Shown: one piece after another, positions 57,960 through 64,000 of the stretch
Layout: every line of letters begins with the position of its first letter
How positions within the stretch are numbered: position 1 is the stretch's first letter
From: Rhizopus sp. PT2906
Lineage: Eukaryota > Mucoromycota > Mucoromycetes > Mucorales > Rhizopodaceae
Length of the DNA stretch: 64,000 nt
Assembly (NCBI GenBank): GCA_025529335.1
Contig: JAMYHX010000227.1
Coordinates: 1 to 64,000 of the forward strand
Reading direction: 5' to 3'
Notes under the pieces: model-generated
What the model was told of the DNA's origin: nothing
Database searches by the model: none
What the model saw: only the letters and a program-made list of their open reading frames with translations
Translations under genes and position numbers: made by a program

Positions 57960-60647
57960 GTTTTTTATTTAAATTCGAGAAAAATTATGGAAAAAGAGAG
58001 AGAGGAATAAAAATAAAAAAAAAATACAATTAAACAAGGATTTTTTATTAGCAAAATAATTGAATTACCGCATTGGGCGCATGATGGCTAAAAAGCGCAT
58101 CCCCCTTCCCAATAAATGTTGTGTGAGTACTCTATTGAAATACATCAACAAATGATCTCGGTCTGTTATCAGTTCTTTCTTAAGTTTGTACTACAAAATA
58201 ACAATATAGATAATCAAACTTGACGAGAGAATAAAGAGGAGAATAGGGTGGGAATAAAAGATTATTTGCGTAATATGTACTCAATATGCTCTCTATAGAA
58301 TTTGCATATCCATCAGTTTAGATAACCTTGCTTGGTAGGAATTACGTAATGTTTTCAAGGCTGTAAAGTGTTTAAGGATACAATTTTAGTCATCTTTTCG
58401 TGTCATTCACTTGGACTCTAACTGTTCAACTCTTGGACTGTCATTATTATTAATTTGGGATAGAAAGGGTGTATAATTGTCAGGTGAAAAATTTAAAATA
58501 AATCAACAAATGATGTATTATGGTTAGGACTTCAAGTGATATGAATGGCTTGGCTTTATTCCTTCATTGTAATGTCTTTATGATTGACATTAGTGGGATT
58601 TATTCGTTTATATGATGAGGCTTATTGTTTTAAATGTCCTTTGAAGTGCTATAAATGGTAAATCACCCACGCGAGATAATTTAGCGTAATAAAAGAAAAT
58701 AAAAGAATTCTATTGGGAACAAGGGTCAAAGTAGAAACCAAAGACAATACTAAGAGTTAACTGTTTGAGCAAAGATTGATCGGTAAAAGCCTCAAGAGGT
58801 CTGTTGTTTATTGAGGATAGCTCAAATCAAATATGGAAATCCATAAAGATGAAGAAAAGATAACGAATTCGATATATGGAAAGCAGAGAGGCATAATACT
58901 TGATGCGCACCGCGAGCATTAAAAGTCGTGGAGCAGGGATAAGCGCGCGCCAAGAAAGGTATTTTGAACAGGACCGTGATCTATCTCTTACATCTTTCTC
59001 TCTGTATATACTTTTATTTAGTCTTGTAAACGTATCCAACAAAGCACGACCTCTATTTTTGTGATCTTGCGACTTTGAGATGACGGGATGCAGCTTTCAT
59101 TTTGGGAAATTCTGTAGAACCAATGACGTTATGGGATGTTTTCAGTGATTGGTCAGGTGAGTTTATCTCTTGTAGTGTCCGCGATGCCAATTTGCATATA
59201 ACGAAATCCATAATGGACGTGTTGAATATAATACAATACTTTATAATCTTACAGTAGAACACAAATTTCACTTTATATTCCTTTATCGCATCAGATAAGA
59301 ATAACATTGAGAGCATTGATATTCACCTATACATTCTCATTCATAATATGCAGGTTTTCTTAATAAAGAATCTTGTTTACAAACTATCGGCTTGACTGAT
59401 CATTCAATAACAAAGCTGAATACAACAGAAGGGAAAAGGAAAGCTGACGAAATGCGTTGAAAGATGGAATGAAGCTTGCACAGAAACGGATTGCAAGTAG
59501 TAGTTACACCAATTGAAGACATTGAGTATCCATTATATATTCGATATCCATAAGCCTTCTATGATCACATAAAAAAGATGCTACACGTCATCCAAACTTA
59601 TCTCAAGGGAAATTTGATTGTTAGCTTTTAAGCCCATTGAGTAGATTGTATTTGAAGACGCCATAAAGCCAAAATATTTTGTTGAGCAACGGCACTCTCG
59701 GGCGAGATTAAATAAAGTATTTTTTGGCAAGTGTTACACACAAGTGATATGTTTCCAAAACAGGAATGTCGCTCATGCACAATTTAACTTTATATCCTTA
59801 TATCGCGATAAGCCTAAAAAAAAAGGAGGGAAACAGAATGAACGCGTTAGGAGGAGCCTACTCTGATGGGAAATAATATATTACAAATAAACACTTCGTT
59901 GAGGCAGTCCTGTTAGGCTGAGATACGTGATAGAAAAAACTATTAGTTAACAATATACACTCTATATCAACGTACACTTTACTCTCAAAAATGCCCAATA
60001 GAATTAGGCTGTACAAGATAAACGTAATGGTGAACTATTTCTTGGCTACTACTAGAACGATGACATCAAATATAAAAACAGTTTTTGAAAGAATGAAGAA
60101 GAATGGGGATCACAATGACGACTACTGTATGCAATCGAACAACTTGACAGACTTGTTGTCCAAAGCGTATGGTCAACATTGATCGCCAATTTCTTGATTG
60201 CTAATAAATACTTAATACATGTCTTTCTTTACTTCATCTTTAACAAGCGCTGCAAGGTCAGTAGAACCACAGTAAAGCACCCTTGTTGTATTCATAGTAA
60301 AGATAATGAGGCTTCGTTATTGTACAAAGGTCACTAGAAACTTCTTAATACCAAAGCAGTAAGCAATTTACTGTTTAAAAGGTCATATTTATATTTTGAC
60401 AGGTTTGTATTCTATTATTGCAAAATCATGAAAATTTTCTTTAGTTTGTTACTATTCGAAAGCCCTAATGTGTCCTGGATGCATTATTAAAAAAAAAAAA
60501 GTGTATATTTCTCCACACCTGTTCTTGCGGTCGCGAAATTTTTAAGCGCGTGTTGCTGCGAAAAGCAGTACAAAAGCAGTACCTTAAACTTGCTTTCTTT
60601 TTCTCTTTGCAATCTTTTTTTTTATATTTATATATCTCTTTGCAGTT
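57960..60647. other. Wide divergent intergenic region
   Basis: 2.7 kb between the Myb-type gene and PARN. Small frames at 59053-59316 (minus) and 59991-60182 (plus) show no motif and are left out. Nothing else seen apart from AT-rich sequence and short A tracts. Confidence 0.45.
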
Positions 60648-62522
60648 ATGGAAATTCTTAAATCAGACTTTGAACAAAAGCTACCTTTTATTAAAAAGGC
60701 TATTTTAGAAGCAGATTTTATCGCTATTGATTGTGAATTTACTGGTAAATATCACGATTATTAAAAGATCGATCTTGTATTGATTTTACAATCAGGCCTG
60801 ACTCCACCCCACATCAATATAAATAACGCGGATGACTTGGCTCAGCGCTACTCCAAGATCAGAAGTTCGGTTGAAGAGTTTACGATTGTTCAATACGGTG
60901 TGTGCACATTTAAAAGAGACAAGGAAACGGGCGATTTTATTGCCAGACCTTTTAATTTCTACATCTTTGGCAATGATCCTGACAACATGCAGTCCCGACG
61001 TGTGTTCTCTGTAGATGCAAGCAGTTTAGCATTTCTTCATTCAAATAATTTTGACTTTAACAAGTGGATTAAGGAAGGTATACCTTTCTATAACTTTACA
61101 GAAGAAGGAACCTTTTATGAATCTGCATACGGTACTTTACGAATGAACAACAGAAGAACACGTATTGAAGGTAAATGAATTGTAAATTAGAAAGAAATGG
61201 TCAGCTCATGCCTCCAATTTAAACTAGAATCTGCCTTGACGCAAAGTGGCAAAAGCTTTTTAGAATATAATCGTAAAGCGATAAACAATTGGTTACAAGG
61301 AAATACAGAACAACCATTGATTATTCAAGTAAATACACCATTCTATAAGAAGCTTATATTCCAAGAAGTGCAAGAAAACTATAATAACTTCCTTCAAGTT
61401 ATGAGCAGAGATCTCAAGCATGTAGAAATAGTGCGTCTTAAGGAAGAGCAAAGAAAGGCGAAACTTCAGGTAGATATTATTCAGTATATGATGATGATGA
61501 GGCTAATCAGATGTTTAGAAGACATCGGCACTTAACTTCCGTACGATTATTGAGACTATAGGAGATGCTAAGTGTCCTGTGGTCGCACATAATGCTGCAT
61601 TTGATATACTTCATACAACTGACCAATTCTGGCAGTACCTTCCTGATAACCTTACAAAATGTAAAGAAGTTGTAAATAGCATGTGGGATTATATTGTAGA
61701 TACAAAATATTTGGCAGAATACCATCCATTATTAAAGGTATGATCATACACTAGTAGCATATATAAAAGTAGACTAATGACTTTATCATAGGGCTGTTTC
61801 AGTACATCTGTATTGGGCTCATTATTTAATACTGTACATAGTGAACTAGAAGAAGCAGGCCAAAAGATTGGTAAGATATTGATAATCATAATGTTATTAA
61901 CAAACTAATACAAACTCCAAATGTAGTGCTGGCTCCTGGATTTGACCGCTATATTAAAAGCAATAAGCCAAATGAGCATGAGGCTGCCTATGATGCTTAC
62001 ATGACGGGCGTTATCTATCTTGCATTCATGATGTATATAAATGAACAAGCCGACAAACAAAATAATAAAGAGAATGATGAACAAATTAACAAATCAAATG
62101 GTGAACAAATCAACAAACCAAATGGTGTAGAGAATGGCGTAGAGAATGGCGAAGAAAACGAAGAACAGAATGGTGAAGTAAATGGTGAACAGAAGGAAGG
62201 AGACAATAACAAAGAGAAGGGTATTACATTACTTGGCAAGAGAAAGCGTGATATTATCGAAAGCGATGATGCTGAAGATACCATTGAAACAAATGAAGAA
62301 GGAGAAACAACAGAAAATAGTGAAGACGAAGAAGAAAAAGAAGAAGGCGAGATAGAGTCTACGAAAGTGATTGATGAACCATCAAGAGCACTATTCTTCA
62401 ACAAATCGGTGATACCTTATTACGGCAGAATATTCCTAATGAGAAGCGATACACCTTATATTAATCTGAAAGGAGAGGAAGAAGTTAGTGTAGAAAGTCG
62501 TAAAAAGTTAAGAACGGATTAA
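60648..62522 (+). CDS. PARN: Poly(A)-specific ribonuclease PARN-like deadenylase
   Basis: DEDD-type 3' exonuclease that shortens poly(A) tails and trims small RNAs. The first Asp and Glu are in FIAIDCEFTGL near the N-terminus; VAHNAAFDILHTTDQFW carries the third acid; HEAAYDAYMTGVIYLAF holds the closing His and Asp. Other PARN blocks are RYSKIRSSVEEFTIVQYGVC, PFNFYIFG, FDFNKWIKEGIPF and WDYIVDTKYLAEYHPLL. At least six exons with short introns. The C-terminal region has a long Asn/Gly/Glu repeat insert (about 62040-62360) and a KRKR-like signal (LGKRKRD), ending PYYGRIFLMRSDTPYINLKG. No R3H domain was seen. Starts 2.7 kb from the Myb gene. Confidence 0.9.
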
Positions 62523-62826
62523 AACAAAACGCATTTGATAATGCTTGATACCTTTTTTAATGTAATAAACTATGACGCAAGTTCACTTAAAACTACTAGA
62601 ATATAATCAGAAAAAGAAGGGGGGGGATAAGCTACGGTTAACACCATTTATTTCAAATGTCTCTGCTTAAAAGAGCTTTGATGTCAATGGCTTTTATTTG
62701 TGATACTTTTCGTATGAATGAATGAGGCAAGTGTTTATATATTTTATGATTTATGCTATATGTTTTTATGAACGTGTTCTGTTTTTTTACTGATTGATGT
62801 ACGGGTATACTTGATCAGTCTGTCAT

Positions 62827-62861
<35 letters not shown>

Positions 62862-62937
62862 TGTGTTAATCGTTGTTTCTTTCGCGTAATTTTGCCTAAG
62901 ATAGTGTATAGTTAATTAGAATATTGTTTTCTGTATC
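62523..62937. other. Convergent intergenic region with A29 tract
   Basis: 415 bp between the 3' ends of PARN and UBR7, holding an uninterrupted A29 (62830-62858). No gene. Confidence 0.5.
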
Positions 62938-64000
62938 CTAGGAAATGCTTACAGAAAAGAACTCATCAATATCTTCTTTTGTTACTACTTTTCCAGAGTC
63001 TTTGAAAGATGCAAAATAGTTTTTTAAATCAGCAGCCAAGTCTTTATAAGCCATTAAGCTCTCAAGCACTTTAACTCTGTCTATGCGTTGAAGTTGTTCC
63101 ATGCCAATCTCTAGCAAGGATTTTCCAGCATCTTCATCTTCTTCTGGCTCATAGGTTTGCTCTTCAGCTAGCAAAAACTCTAAATCGTTTTCTTTGTATT
63201 GTTTCAAGCACTATAATTATGTTGATAAGTTAGTTACAATCTGCAAAGTCATCATCAAGAAACAACTTGCCTCTTCACATCTGCATAAGCCCTCTCTCCA
63301 AGCCTCTTGGAGGAATATCTCGACATTATCATTCTCAGTTAAGCTGCTCAAATCAACTATACAAAGCGTATTTAAACATGAGGTTTTCTCACTTTATTAA
63401 AAATAAACTTACCATTTGCGCAACCATTTCCTTTCAAACGCTTAGTCTGAACAGGTGAAGGCGTGTCCTCATCAAGTTTTCTCTTTTCTCCAATCTTGAA
63501 AGACATATCGTTTGCACCTTCTTGCAATGCTTCTTTTCCTACATCGGTGGTTTGTTTTGACTCAGCCTCAGGCAAAGACATATCATTAGTGCCTTCCATA
63601 TTCGTTTGCACTGTGCTGGCATCACATTTAACAGTTTCTTCCTGTGCCTGTGTACTCTGTTCGATGCTAGTGATGATCTTATCTGGTAATAGCCACGTCG
63701 TGATGGCTTCATTTCCCTTGGACAACCCTATACTAAATCTTTTGTCCTTGCCTTGAATAAGGAAAGGATGTTTTTTGGTACAATGTCGGCAAATGTAACA
63801 ATCAAAGTCTTCAATTGCTTCGGGGATCTAAACAAAATAAACGCGCAAAGAATGTCAGTCGCGATGAACACGAACGCGTCGTAAGGTTAAAAAGAACGCT
63901 TACATTTCCTATGCAACGTTCATGAAACCAATCTTCACATACGATACACTAAATATAACTTTAGTATTACACAAAGCATATACATAGGACAAGGGAGATA
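62938..64000 (-). CDS. UBR7: UBR7-like E3 ligase, 5' end off window
   Basis: Only the 3' part is present; the UBR box should lie beyond the right edge. From the right: CIVCEDWFHERCIGN (PHD-like zinc finger entry, a UBR7 hallmark), then IPEAIEDFDCYICRHCTKKH, a variable Glu/Gln/Ser-rich segment with LIQGKDKRFSIGL, a KRLKG nuclear signal, then SSLTENDNVEIFLQEAWREG and LCRCEECLKQYKEND, ending with LLEIGMEQLQRIDRVKVLE, YKDLAADLKNYFASF and GKVVTKEDIDEFF. These last blocks match the C-terminus of UBR7 and yeast-type Mlo2. At least four short introns are seen. The ligase acts on nuclear proteins in other species. Confidence 0.9.

Noticed and set aside
59053..59316. Minus-strand frame with MDFVICKLASRTLQE
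   Set aside because: No conservation signal or splice pattern; only chance-level evidence.
59991..60182. 63-codon plus-strand frame
   Set aside because: Too short, with no motif and no gene context.

Overview
The window is nuclear DNA from a filamentous fungus, most likely an early-diverging Mucoromycota/Mucorales-type species. The evidence is A+T-rich intergenic DNA, many short introns (about 50-60 bp, GTAAGT-like donors and TAG/CAG/AAG acceptors), very short gaps between genes, and a eukaryotic housekeeping gene set whose proteins read as fungal (ECM33, TOM20, STE11, a copper-fist factor, a SPX/PHO91 transporter). Species was not determined. There is no operon logic; the genes are independent monocistronic units. 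I found no tRNA, rRNA or CRISPR array.

Layout. 1-8.7 kb is gene-poor and transposon-derived: an open, extremely AT-rich DDE transposase with a C-terminal chromodomain runs off the left edge, followed by a 77-bp inverted copy of its tail, a 118-bp palindrome and decayed sequence, with one small three-exon gene (6876-7235) of unknown function. 8.7-22.1 kb is dense: arginyl-tRNA synthetase, COQ3, a CaM-kinase-like kinase, VPS37 (ESCRT-I), a USP36/42-like deubiquitinase, casein kinase II beta, LAMTOR3 and a ricin-B-fold lectin protein, interrupted by copies of a dispersed repeat. 22.1-28.5 kb is again gene-poor and holds a 1.96-kb element with perfect 215-bp inverted ends around a broken PD-(D/E)XK-nuclease-like gene.

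28.5-48.9 kb is compact: SPX-DASS phosphate transporter, ECM33-type wall protein, then DDB1, ASE1/PRC1, VPS45 and STE11 in one tandem + strand run with gaps of only 57-188 bp, followed by a small mitochondrial protein, TOM20, calcipressin and a KNH-like type I membrane protein. 48.9-64 kb has a copper-fist transcription factor, a charged nuclear-type protein, NIT1-type amidase, a Myb/coiled-coil protein, PARN and the 3' part of UBR7, separated by two wide intergenic regions.

Themes rather than clusters: calcium signalling (CMK kinase, calcipressin), endolysosomal traffic and TORC1 (VPS37, VPS45, LAMTOR3), ubiquitin (USP, DDB1, UBR7). Exon joins were worked out by hand; where exon sums are given, they add to an intact frame. 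The strongest candidates for something undescribed are the chromodomain transposase at the left edge and the long-inverted-repeat element with the PD-(D/E)XK-like gene.
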